64,000 nucleotides of DNA from Xestospongia bergquistia (Eukaryota; Porifera; Demospongiae; Haplosclerida; Petrosiidae). The position numbers and the translations under genes were made by a program. The notes under the pieces are model-generated. The model did not search any database. It had not been told where the DNA came from and saw only the letters and a list, made by a program, of their open reading frames with translations. The stretch covers positions 3,709,001 through 3,773,000 of the forward strand of contig OZ014421.1 of the NCBI GenBank assembly GCA_963965975.1, read 5' to 3'. Shown here in pieces: positions 37,418-48,058 of the stretch; position 1 is the first letter of the stretch; each line of letters opens with the position of its first letter.

Positions 37418-38265
37418 CATAGGCGTATCTAGGTCTCTAAAAGTACTAAGGCTTATTAATTATTCATCATTATGAATTAGTAGTTATTAATAGTTATTAA
37501 CAATTTTAAACTTTTACTCAACCAAAAACAAGGTATGTTTCCTGTCCCTGAACCCGTTCTGAATGAATGCATCATTTGGATTGCTATACTAGAAAACCTA
37601 CTGTTGCTTGGTACCATCTAGGTTTAAACAATCGACTAAAACAGAAAGTGGAAAATCAATGCCAACTGGTTGAATAGGCTTTTCGGATTTATCTTTAGCT
37701 ATGTCTGCAGGACCATCTACTCTCGGCTTGAGGTTGATGCTACATCACCAACATGTACATGTATGTTAACTCCTGGTATTGTGGATATATCATTACCTAT
37801 GAATCTGTAGATCAATACCATCACCATCTGTGTCTGCAGAGTACAAGAAAAGTAGAAAGAATAATTTCAAACTACTTCGTTATTAAATTTACAGCTAACC
37901 ATCTTGATCATTTAATCCTCTAATTTCTCTGTCAATTTCTTCATTGCTGTCATTTCCACTGTCATATTCCTCACTCTCTGGAACATTGTATGATTTTTTT
38001 GATGGACCAGCCTACACCACTACTGCTACTATTACTAGAGGCCCAAGTCTACAAGAGTCTTTTCATATTGGCACTCAGTCTGACTCAGATCACAGTTCAT
38101 AAAAGAGGTGCTAATTGCTAACTGTGAAGTCATACATGGCATGTGTTAGTGGTTAATCTTTTTGTGTAAATAAAAGCAATAAATTTATCTTTGAAAAAAT
38201 GTAATTAATTTTGGTCTGGTTACCCGGGCAAGGCCCGTGCTGGCCCGGGTCTAAATACGCCTATG
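37418..38265 (-). mobile_element. hAT-type element, 848 bp, 8-bp TSD
   Basis: Terminal inverted repeats CATAGGCGTAT(C)TAG at 37418 and its complement CTAAATACGCCTATG ending at 38265. They are flanked by a perfect 8-bp direct repeat CAGCCAAG at 37410-37417 and 38266-38273. An 8-bp target duplication is the hallmark of hAT elements. The interior holds minus-strand exon remnants of a transposase, so the element is non-autonomous. The exact flanking duplication implies that insertion is not very old. Confidence 0.9.
37600..38012 (-). pseudogene. hAT/ZMYM-like transposase 5' exon remnants
   Basis: Minus-strand pieces inside the hAT element. An acidic exon, 38012-37906, reads YNVPESEEYDSGNDSNEE and is bordered by AG and GT. 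A small exon near 37,842-37,805 reads DGDGIDLQIH. A stretch from about 37,790 to 37,600 contains KPRVDGPADIAKDKSEKPI then QPVGIDFP. The GPADI...QP..FP pattern precedes the TTF-type zinc finger in ZMYM/hAT transposase-like proteins. The rest of the transposase, including the catalytic core, is missing, and at least one frameshift separates the pieces. Confidence 0.5.
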
Positions 38266-38273
38266 CAGCCAAG

Positions 38274-39436
38274 GCCCAAGGATAGCAATTAATAAATATC
38301 GTTTTCTTGTCAAATCTGTGTTTAAGGCAACAACGTTGTTTGGGATTTTGTTAAAATTTAAAAGGAATTTAGAAAAGTTAAATTTGAATTTTATTTATTT
38401 CTTTTTCATGATTTGACCCGTTCTTTATATTTTATTTTCATCTTAACAAATCTAGCAAGAGGAGAGGGTAGTACCCTTAATATAGAGCATTTGTCTTACA
38501 GCTGGTATAAACAAATTTATTTTATCTCCATGTAAACATCTCTTTAATGTGCCTATTTCTAAGAAAGCTATACATATAATTGAAGTTGAGATGTCACTCG
38601 TGTAGCTCCTGGAATCTTTATGTACATAAATATATTATTTTAAAATTTATCTGAAAGTCCTTTAAAATGAATGAATTTGTGCCACCTAATTTAAGTTAAT
38701 TTTGAAAGTTTTTCATAGCAGAAGTATGTGCTTTTCATGTATATTTGATCAGCTATGGTCTTTGTGTGTTCAAAGTCAATTACCCAATTCCAATAGCACC
38801 ATCCCAAATAATCTTTACAATTGAAGATGGCCTTTCTAGATAGTACTTGTCAAAGTCTTCACAAGATTACAAATTGTTGCAGAATATGATGCAAAGCTAA
38901 CATATGCAATACATGTGTATGTACATAAAAATAATTCAAAGCAAATTTAGTACTACCTAGTTATAAGATGCAAACATGCCAGGTGGAATGATATATATTA
39001 TAGTATTATTCTTACTAGACTACACTTTCAAAAAATATCTATTTCATAATTCCCCAACACTCAACATTCTTAATTCCTTCAAAGAATTGATTCTCTCTCA
39101 AATTTTTTTTCTGGAGTAACATTTTTTGTCTCTATACTCTAGTTTTACTGCAACCAGGACTCCGACAATTTATGTCATCTCCTGATTTAATTTTATACCA
39201 AAATCATGAAGACATTTATCTTTAGCAAAATCAACCCTATACATTTATTGATCAATTACTGTAGTTAAGAAAATGTAATTATATCAGAACACTTCATTCT
39301 TCAGTAAAACATAAAAATTACAAGACAATAAGATATGTGTACCTTCTACCTGTATTGTATGTGTATATCAAATATCATGAACAACCACATTTCTTTCTAA
39401 CTTTCCTGAATCAACGTCTAAGCTTATGGTTCCTCT
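38274..39436. other. no recognisable gene
   Basis: AT-rich sequence. I found no open frame with motifs, no terminal inverted repeats and no tandem structure. Confidence 0.5.
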
Positions 39437-39775
39437 ACATTTACAATCTATCTACTGGCAACCTCTACAGTACATCTACTATAGCAGTTTCTAAAGTCTA
39501 TCTACTACTTGCCTTTATAAACCTACCTACTAGCAACTTCTACAGTCTTTCTACTAAAAGCCTCAACAAATTTTCTACTAGCAACCACTACAATCTACTT
39601 ACAAGAGACTTCTGCAGGCAATGTATACATAACCACTAGCAGCCTATACAGTCTATCTACTAGCAACCTCTACAATGTAGCCTACTTACTAGCAACCTCT
39701 ATAGTCTATCTACTAACAACGTCTACAGTTTATCGACTAGCAACCACTACACAATATACCTACTAACAAAAAAAT
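39437..39775. repeat. degenerate minisatellite, CTACTAGCAACCTCTACAGT
   Basis: Variants of TCTACTAGCAACCTCTACAG recur roughly every 30-40 bases across this stretch (for example near 39,448, 39,527, 39,572, 39,656, 39,686, 39,711 and 39,736), with irregular spacers. A 100-codon plus-strand frame crossing it is a product of the repeat. Confidence 0.8.
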
Positions 39776-40223
39776 CACTAAGCATTAAAACACATTACAG
39801 GATCACATGGAAATCCCATGGGAGGAATTTCTTCTGCTCCAGAAAAAAGTTAAGAAGTGAATACAAGCTCACCTTATCTCTATAAAATCAAACAGTCATG
39901 GTAAAGTGCTGGCTACATCAACCGTCAGGAACAAACAAAATCAGGTATTTATCTGAAATTGAATAAAGAACAAAGATCAAACTAAATGGAAGGACAATGA
40001 ACAAAGATAAGAACTATTACAGAAATCAGGAATGAGGCAGGCTTACACACACTTAATTAACACTTAAATGATTCAAAGAAAATGTGGTTATAGATTTAAA
40101 GATAGACTAAATTACACACAAATATCTTGCATGAGTCTCAAATAGTTGTATCACATATAGAAACAGGTTGACAGAAGTGGTTCATTATTACAAAACAGAT
40201 CATATGTGATCCATTATTATATA
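39776..40223. other. no recognisable gene
   Basis: AT-rich spacer; no motif, terminal repeat or credible exon is seen. Confidence 0.5.
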
Positions 40224-40231
40224 CTATACAT

Positions 40232-40713
40232 CAGGCTTGGGGTCAAATATATGAGTATTTGTATTTAGCTGTATTTAAATACTTTTTTTGAGTATTTGTA
40301 TTTGTATTTTGAAATTTTGAAACAGGAAGTATTTGTATTTGTATTTGAAATACTTCATGAAATCTTTAAATACTCCTTTTTAAATTGTTTGTTTCTGTGG
40401 AAAGACTATTCAGCATAGTAGGAAAAGTTTTTCCTGCCCTGATCAATGTTGCCTAACTGACAAAACATTTGAAGAGATTATCAATAATTTGTAATGATTA
40501 GTTCATTATATGTAAAGCAAATAATGGGGATTTTCCTGCTGGGATAGTATAAAGAAGTATTTGGAAAGCATTTAAATACTTTTCAAAGTATTTGTATTTG
40601 TATTTGAAATACATTCCTGCTAGAAGTATTTGTATTTGTATATTGTATTTCATGTTTTGAGAGTATTTGTATTTGTATTTAAATACTATTCAATGTATTT
40701 GACCCCATGCCTG
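40232..40713 (+). mobile_element. hAT non-autonomous element, 482 bp, with dimerisation remnant
   Basis: Starts CAGGCTTGGGGTCAAATA and ends with the inverted match TATTTGACCCCATGCCTG. Flanks are CTATACAT (40224-40231) and CAATACAT (40714-40721), an 8-bp target duplication with one mismatch. Subterminal arms are packed with GTATTTGTATTTG and its complement. The centre (about 40,390-40,485) reads VSVERLFSIVGKVF and, after a frame change, LTDKTFEEIINN, the signature of the hAT C-terminal dimerisation domain. It is therefore an internally deleted derivative of an autonomous hAT with the tail of the transposase still visible. Confidence 0.92.
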
Positions 40714-40721
40714 CAATACAT

Positions 40722-41721
40722 ATAAATTATGTAACAAAACTGTAAAAGATAATTCATTGCAAATTGATTTAATTTAAAATACAGTGTATACAGGTTGCAT
40801 AGTTATGAAAAATATCTACATATAATACTATTAATTACTAATGTATTACGAAAGTGAAGGTGATATAGCTAGAATTAGTAAAAGCAATAGGTTACGCTTA
40901 TTTTCAGTAAAAATAAATTTGCAATTGCAATCTGTACATATAACTAGTGGTAATTATACTGTTGAATATCAGATTTATCCCAAGTATTGCTGTGAAGTAC
41001 TTCATATATCTAAAGTGTATAGTCTGTTATGTTCATATCAGGTCATTGTTACAATTGGGAATTATAAGAGTTGATAAATAGAATTTTATATTTTTAGGTT
41101 TCTCTGTTTTCAAGTATAACATTTGAGAAATAACAAGTCATAAGTCAAGATTCTTTAGTCATTTCTGTCATTTGTCTTCACAGTCATCTATTTTTGTAAT
41201 TGTCTGGGATGTTCTAATGTATCACTACATTATATTATAAAGATATTTTGGATATACTATGTACAGCAAACTCAGACATCAAATAGTGCCAGTAATACTA
41301 CTTTTAAATAATGAATATTTTATGAGTTTTCTTTGTTCTCATTATCTAGACAGATAGTTAATGTGTGGACAGGATATTATAAGATCTTTGTTACTGGCAT
41401 CTTCTTGTGCTTTTTTTCTTGGACACTTCTGGTGTGTGTTTTATTATCAGCTTATTGCCCTAATAATCCATTATTTTTTGTAATATATGCACTTGCATAT
41501 CTTTGTACTGTAGCTGGTTTTCGAAACTACTCCTCTCATGAATTTTATCAAGTTTGATTGTACTCAACTATGCTAGGAAGAACAAGTACCCAAAGAATTG
41601 CAGTGCCTTGACCTACTGGGAGGAGGACTACCATACCAAATCACTCATCATCAGCACTTTATATTAGATAACGCATGTAATGTACTTTATATCAGAGAAA
41701 TTAAAATTTGTTTTACCTCTT
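40722..41721. other. no recognised gene; one hydrophobic frame
   Basis: AT-rich sequence. A plus-strand frame at 41,333-41,557 encodes 74 residues with a long hydrophobic stretch, but it has no recognisable similarity, no clear splice context and sits in T-rich DNA where such frames arise by chance. Nothing else is seen. Confidence 0.4.
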
Positions 41722-41893
41722 TTAACCCTTTGACGCACGCGGATGCAAAATTGCATCCACCCGCGCGGTTCGAACTCGGGAGCGGATGCAAATTTGCATC
41801 CATCACTATGAACACCTTTTAAGCAACTTATTCTTTTGTAAAACGCGAACTAATCTTGTCAAAGCATGATTACTGTATTCTATCTAACTGGCA

Positions 41894-43290
41894 ATGGTTC
41901 AATCTAACAGAAGAAGCAAACGCTTACCCCCTCATCCCGAGTTTTTGATCGAGTACATTGATGGTATTCCTAGCGAGGATTAGGATGATGATTTGATGGC
42001 TGCGTGGACAATCCTTTAATCCTCAATGATGGAGAAGCAGAAGCAACCAGTTCTTTTCAGAACTATTCCACCAGACTTAGCCCCACCCAATTAAGACAAT
42101 GAGCATTCCATCAGCTACAATATTAGTGATACTGATGCAGGCAACACCAGCTCCCTCCATTCCATTCGTCCATCCCATGCACTCACTTTCTACTAAGCCT
42201 ACACCTACTTTAGCTCAAATGTTCTCAGCAACTACACCTATCAGTACTGTTACTCCTGAGCAACTACTTATAAGTCCTATCAATCCTCGTCATCGACAAC
42301 AAGACCAAACACCTCTTACTTGTAAACCTGATAGGTACTTATATAATACATGGTTATTACACAGAAATTGTAAATAATAACAATCTTTTACAGTACATGC
42401 ATTTACTGCTGCACCAGGCATCACTGATAACACCATGCGCACACCATTGGCGTTTTTCAATCAGTTCTTTACTTCTAAAGTGAAAGATCTCATTTATACT
42501 GCGACAGTCCAATTTGCTGACAAGAGCTTGCATCATCCGAGGAATACCTGGATATGCATCGTCATGCACGTGGTAATGAGTGGAGAAGAAACCCTATGGA
42601 CAGAAGTGAAGTCAATCCTTTCTTGGCAATCATTATAACAATGGGTGTTGTTGGTTATCCAACTTTGAGGTAATTATATAAAAAGGCTAATTTAATTGTA
42701 TTCATTCTCTGGTAATTAATTCATTGTCTGGTAATAATGTTCATTGTATTTTAATAATATTATAAATCATCACCAATCATTATCAGAGAAGGAATATTGT
42801 TACCAAAGAATATGAATATGAAAGCTTTATTATAAAGTACAGGTTATTAGCTTTATTAGCTAAACGACTATGAATTTTATTAGCTCTTTTCTAATAAACT
42901 TTAGGCATTTGTAATTAGAAATACATATAGTATACATAATTAGATCTTACTGGAGTATGAAGTGGTCATTTTACAACGAGTCGTTCACAGCAATTATGTC
43001 TGGTAGAAGATTCGAGTTATTAATGAAGTACTTTCATTTAAATAATTCAACTAAAATGCCAGAACGAGGTAGCACCAACTATGATAAGTTGTACAAGATC
43101 CATCCTCTACTTGACCTTATCGTTACAGCGTTTAAATGAGCCTACACACCAGAAAAAAATATATCAGTGGACGAGAGTATTATAGGATTCATAGGGAGGC
43201 TTAGTTGGATTCAATATATGGCAAAAAGGCCTACTAAGTGGGGGATCAAAGTCTGGGTAGCTGCACGATGTAAGATATGCAAAACATCTT
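41894..43290 (+). pseudogene. piggyBac transposase, decayed
   Basis: Begins ATG at 41894 (MVQSNRRSKRLPPHP), a basic N-terminus, but meets TAG at 41981. Later pieces: TMRTPLAFFNQFFTSKVKDL (about 42,433-42,495), the start of the DDE_Tnp_1_7 domain; SGRRFELLMKYFHLNNS and YDKLYKIHPLLDLI (42,990-43,130); a TGA at 43,137; then SVDESIIGFIGRLSWIQYM followed by RPTKWGIKVWVAA (43,167-43,265). The first catalytic Asp is kept in SVDES. The second and third Asp regions and the usual C-terminal Cys-rich domain are not found, so more than a third of the protein is gone. Confidence 0.88.
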
Positions 43291-43429
43291 TACATGTACA
43301 TGAATGTTTTGAGATTTACCATACTGAAATTCACTACGATCAACCCTTACTCAATATTCAGACTTCAAATCTTTCTTCATGTACTATATCATGTACTATA
43401 TATTTATATATATATATATCATCTACTCC

Positions 43430-43755
43430 TGATAATAAGAAACCACAAACACACACACACACACACACAAAGTTATCTACTGATAACAAGAAACCACAAA
43501 TACACACCTTACATTATACATACACTAGCAAACATTTATAATATTGCCACTCTTTGCCTGACTATATGTTGTGTCTATATGTAGATACTTCTCTCTTGGC
43601 TGTGTGTATGTGCACACACACACACATACACTTACATTATACATACACTAGTAAACAGTTACAATATATTACCACACTTTGCCTGACTGTATGTTGTGTC
43701 TATACATACATGCTTTTCTTCCTGCCTGTGTCTTTGTGTGTGTGCGTTAGTGGTG
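43430..43755. repeat. CA/TG microsatellites and ~123-bp tandem duplication
   Basis: (CA)n at about 43,447-43,469 and 43,612-43,628 and TG-rich DNA at 43,730-43,745. CTTACATTATACATACACTAG with its downstream TTTGCCTGACT.TATGTTGTG occurs at about 43,508 and 43,631, i.e. a duplication of period about 123. This lies inside the piggyBac element where the transposase core should be. Confidence 0.85.
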
Positions 43756-44345
43756 TGTAAGATACTATACTCACCTAGTTATAAATCATCCAAAACGAAG
43801 ATTAGAAGACCCATTTTAAGTTTATAATACTATAAGTGAAGAAACGGCAGGGAGAATACTACAAGAAACAAAAAAGTACTTCAGTCAATTTGCTTTCTTC
43901 TCCGATCGAAAGCTCCACCCAAATAAATTGACAGGATGTGATTGTGTCATTATGAGATGTGTCCAAGAAGACCTTCGTTGTGCACTTAGTTTACATCGTT
44001 TGGCTTAGAACAAAGTGTCAACAGACTCCCCACACAATGAATAAATCAACTGTATGTTCATAAAGATGATCACTCGAGTTCTACTGCTTCAGAACTGGCT
44101 TCGAAATGTAAGCGTTTTTTGTCGTAGTATACTGCAGAGTTTAGATTTCATTTTATGGCTTTTCTTGTTGTTAAGGTAACAACAACAGCCTACCTACACC
44201 CTCACACTAGCTACTAACGTGAAAGCGTCGTCTTGTTGCTACAGTAAGCTTTTAAAGCGTTGCTATTGTTGAAAAAAACATTATTTAAAAGTAGCCGCCC
44301 ATGGGCGTGATTACAATTAATTTGCCCCGCCCGTCAAAGGGTTAA

Positions 44346-44789
44346 TGTGTTTCTGTTTCCTGTAAAGGAAACAACAGACACCCATAATGTTAACTGCGAT
44401 TGCAGCAAAATTACTCCTGCTCTGCTCTACTAAATGGCTTTTTGAAAGCCACCATTACAAGACGTTGTGCTGTTGTTGTTTACTAGAATGGGACTGTGGC
44501 TGATTCGATAGTATTTGTTGTAAACTGCTCTATTAAGTATTCTTTAATTCAATATACTGAGACTTTATAAGACAGTATCTTACATACTAAAGCTCTTTCC
44601 TCCTCTCTCATGCACTCACTCTAGCTCACTCACTCTTTTTCTCATCTTGTCTAATATGTCAGTTAAATCATTGTCTCCATTTATATGGACTCCAACTAAA
44701 CCTTGGCATTCGCGATTTCATAATAGTATAATTTGTTGTTAAGCTGCATTCAAATGTGACAATATGCACCTTTAATAATATTATTATAC
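44346..44789. other. no recognisable gene
   Basis: Spacer following the piggyBac element, with a CTCACTC-rich pyrimidine patch near 44,600-44,645. No splice-bordered exon was identified. Confidence 0.45.
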
Positions 44790-44913
44790 CTTAGCAGTAG
44801 TGACAACACAGTTGACCTCTCCTCTATAAGTACTCATATTTGTACCAAAAGCTTTGATCACTCCAGACACTTTGGTGAAACGATTATTTTCACACTTAGC
44901 TTCTTTGAGCAAT
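44790..44913 (-). pseudogene. exon-like fragment, unrecognised
   Basis: Minus-strand frame of about 41 codons ending at a GTATAAT donor-like site. It includes KCENNRFTKVSGVIKAFGTN and YRGEVNCVVTTAK. Composition and the donor look like a real exon, but I recognise no family. No neighbouring exons with matching phase were found on either side, so it may be a stranded piece of a gene cut by the nearby piggyBac insertion and cassette array. Confidence 0.35.
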
Positions 44914-45064
44914 TAACTTTAGCATACCAATTCGTGAATGTCATTGATTCATATACAGGTGGTTGATTGTTTGAATAATCAAATTATTTTTCACCCAGTT
45001 TGTTAGTGAGGAGTGGAATTCATCATGCATACTTGTATATCACACAGTCAAAAATCAAACAGTA

Positions 45065-45120
45065 AGGGGCAGAGCCCCCCCCCCAATTTCAAAAGTGGGG
45101 GGGCTCCATCCCCCTGCCCC
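45065..45120. repeat. GC-rich imperfect inverted repeat
   Basis: GGGGCAGAGCCCCCCCCCC, a 12-base AT-rich loop, then GGGGGGGCTCCATCCCCC and TGCCCC. The two arms pair as GGGGCAG...AGCCCCCC with GGGGGGCT...CTGCCCC, leaving an unpaired insert. It stands out sharply in AT-rich surroundings and could form a strong hairpin or G-rich structure. Possibly the core of an unknown short element. Confidence 0.75.
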
Positions 45121-46280
45121 CTAGTTCTCTACAACTGATTAATAAACGTATATTCAGACAGACAATGTTCATTGTGTACTATAGATAAGATATACGGAGG
45201 TATATTATAGTTGTTATTATCATGGCGCAATATCCATCATCAACTGAACATTCTCAGTTCACAATAGTGGTGCCACATTTCTACAGTGTGTCAGCATTTT
45301 ACTTCTGCAGGGCTGTTTAGCAAGACTACTGGCACCAAATTTGTACTAGAAATTAATAAATTTAGATGCCATTCCTTCATTTTAGCAACCGTGTGTCTCG
45401 ACTTTACTTCTGCAGGGCTGTTGAGCAAGACAGAAGAAGGAACTGGATTCCATACAGACGAGTCATTTGACAGTGATGTTCCTCGCTACAACAAAAGGGA
45501 AAGACAGTAGTCAAATACGGTCAGAGTAGCAGTACTCCACGTGTGTGTGTATATCTAGCTTGCCCAACTTAAGTTTTAAATTCAGTACTTTTAGTGCATC
45601 TGTTATCTGAACTAACCCTGTGTATCAGTATCAGCTTGTTTGATAATGATGTTCCTCACTGCAACAAAAGGGAAAGACAGTAGTAACAAATATGGTCAGA
45701 GTAGCAAATATGGTCATGTATGTTAGTATATCTAGCTTGACTTTTAAATTCAGTGAGATTTAGCTCTTAGTTTTAGTGCATTTATTACCTTAACTAAACC
45801 TGTAATAAGTCATTTTAAAACATAATATCTTACATGTCCTTGTCTATATAATATATACACTTTGGTAACCAGTATATTTAGTATAATGTAGCAAGTCACG
45901 TGTTTTTACAGGCTTTTTACCACCATTGTGTCTGCTGTGGTATCAGTATCAGCTTGTAATGGTTTGTACTAGAAATCATGGACTGCATTACTTCATTTTA
46001 GCAATCAATGTGTCAGGACTTTATTTCTGCAGGGCTGTTTAACAAGACATAAGAAGGAACTGTATTCCATGCAGTTCCATGTGTGCTAGTATATTCAGTG
46101 ATCTTTAGCCCTAGGTTTAGCGCATCTGTTATCTGAACTAAGCCTGTCGTAAGTCATTTGGAAACATATCTGACTAGTCCCTTTCCAGTATATTTAGTAC
46201 AATGTAGCCCATTTCAATCTATTGTGTCTACTTTTGTATCAGTATCGGCTTGTAATGGTTTGTCACAATTTTTTTTGCAG

Positions 46281-46390
46281 CGCTATTTACCCACACTGTC
46301 TCTACGTTTGTGTCAGTATCAGCTTGTGCTGCATTATTATTGGTTGGTTGTTGTATTATGTATACTTATGAATATGATTATCATGTGTAG
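46281..46390 (+). CDS. terminal transmembrane exon, copy 1
   Basis: After a T-rich acceptor ending TTTTTGCAG, the exon reads LFTHTVSTFVSVSACAAL, then a hydrophobic run LLLVGCCIM, then tail YTYEYDYHV and TAG. This is one membrane-spanning helix with a nine-residue, Tyr-rich, presumably cytoplasmic tail. Its phase (two bases before the first codon) is the same as that of exon A, so the two are interchangeable as splice partners. The neighbour upstream is the degenerate stub, downstream an exon A relic. Protein family unrecognised. Confidence 0.55.
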
Positions 46391-47104
46391 ACTTCCTGTC
46401 CCGTAAGTTATCTATGCACTATGTATTATAAAATGTGCATATTGTGGAGATTTTTTTGAGTCTTGAGTATTGTCCTATATCATACGTGAATGTGTTTGTA
46501 ATGGTTGTACTACAAATCATTAGAAATGCATTACTTCATTTTAGCAAGTAATGTGTTAGGACTTCACTTCTACAGGGCTGTGGAGCAAGACAGAAGAAGG
46601 AACTGTATTCCATGAAGGCAATTCCTCGCTACAAGAAAGGGAAAGACAGTAGTAACAAACACGGTCAGAGAAGCAGTACTGCATGTGCTGTAGTATATGA
46701 CTTTTAAATTCAGTGAGCTTTAGCCCTTAGTTTTAGTGTTTTGTTATCTTAACTAAGCTTATCATAAGTCTTTTTGAAATATAATATCTCACTAGTCCGT
46801 AATATAAATAAAGACTTCAGTAACCGGTATATTTTGTACAATATATATAGCGAGTCTCAATAAAATTAGTCGAGCGTTTTTATTTAGTACAAGCCTTTTT
46901 ACCCCCATAGTGTTTACTTTTGTATGAGTATGACTTTGTAATGGTTTATACTAGAAAACTTAGGACATTACTTCTGCAGGGCCATTTAGCAAGAAAGAAG
47001 AAGGAACTGAATTCCGTTTTCCAAGTCATTTAACAGTGTTCTGCAGTAAATAACGTTCCTCGCTACAGCCCTAAGGCAAATAAATAGTGTCAATACTTCA
47101 TGTG

Positions 47105-47335
47105 CATTAGTATATCTACCTTCACTTTAAATTCAATGAGCTTTAGCCCTATCTACCTTGACTTTAAATTCAATGAGCTTTATCCCTATCTACCTTGACT
47201 TTAAATTCAATGAGCTTTATCCCTCTCTACCTTGACTTAAAATTCAATGAGCTTTAGCCCTATCTACCTTGACTTAAAATTCAATGAGCTTTAGTCTTGT
47301 CTACCTTGACTTTAAATTCAATGAGCTTTAGCCCT
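47105..47335. repeat. 37-bp minisatellite within cassette spacer
   Basis: CTATCTACCTTGACTTTAAA followed by TTCAATGAGCTTTAGCC is repeated about six times head to tail. Shorter runs of the same unit occur at 48,793-48,963, 53,190-53,330 and 53,620-53,705. It is an expansion of the ordinary spacer segment, which elsewhere is present once per cassette. Confidence 0.85.
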
Positions 47336-47948
47336 TAGTTTAGTGCTTTTGTAGTATCAGCTTGTAATAGTTTGTGCTAGACAGCATTACTTCGTTTTAG
47401 CAAGCAATGAATCATGACTTTATTTAGCAAGACAGAAGAAGGAACTGGATTTCATTCAGCCAAATCATTCGACAGTGTTCTCTGCAGTAAATCCGAGACA
47501 ATAATATTCCTCGGTACAGCCCAAGGGTAAATAAATACAGTCAAGTGTCAATACTTCATGTTTGTTAGTATATCTAGCTTGAGTTTAAACTATTGTGTCT
47601 ACTTTTGTACCAGTATCAGCTTGTAATGGTTTGTACTAGAAATCATGGACTGCATTACTTCATTTTAGCAATCAATGTGTCAGGACTTTATTTCTGCAGG
47701 GCTGTTTAACAAGACATAAGAAGGAACTGTATTCCATGCAGTTCCATGTGTGTTAGTATATTCAGTGATCTTTAGCCCCTAGGTTTAGCGCATCTGTTAT
47801 CTGAACTAAGCCTGTCGTAAGTCATTTGGAAACATATCTGACTAGTCCTTTTCCAGTATATTTAGTACAATGTAGCCCATTTAAATCTATTGTGTCTACT
47901 TTTGTATCAGTATCAGCTTGTAATGGTTTGTCACAATTTTTTTTGCAG

Positions 47949-48058
47949 CGCTATTTACCCTCAGTGTCTCTACGTTTGTGTCAGTATCAGCTTGTGCTGC
48001 ATTATTATTGGTTGGTTGTTGTATTATGTATACTTATGAATATGATTATCATGTGTAG
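47949..48058 (+). CDS. terminal transmembrane exon, copy 2
   Basis: Duplicate of the exon at 46281 within the 1.67-kb repeat. It differs in HT to LS near the start (LFTLSVSTFVSVSACA). The frame, hydrophobic helix, YTYEYDYHV tail, TAG and TTTTGCAG acceptor are all intact. Confidence 0.55.

Larger units (their letters stand above)
41726..44341 (+). mobile_element. piggyBac element, 2,616 bp, TTAA duplications
   Basis: CCCTTTGACGCACGCGG begins at 41726 directly after TTAA (41722-41725). The right end CGCCCGTCAAAGGG ends at 44341 directly before TTAA (44342-44345). The first ten bases, CCCTTTGACG, are perfect inverted repeats. TTAA duplication plus CCC/GGG termini identify piggyBac. Two 18-bp subterminal palindromes, GGATGCAAAATTGCATCC (41741) and the perfect GGATGCAAATTTGCATCC (41784), lie inside the left end only. 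The interior transposase is decayed and partly replaced by simple and tandem repeats. Confidence 0.95.

Noticed and set aside
42099-42377. 92-codon Pro/Thr-rich plus-strand frame as a separate gene
   Set aside because: It lies inside the piggyBac element between pieces of the transposase and is most simply its degenerate N-terminal linker.
46158-46406. 82-codon plus-strand frame, nearly identical at 47,826-48,074
   Set aside because: It overlaps the membrane exon in a different frame and runs through intron and stub sequence. Its near-identity simply reflects the 1.67-kb duplication. The spliced frame with the conserved Tyr-rich tail fits better.
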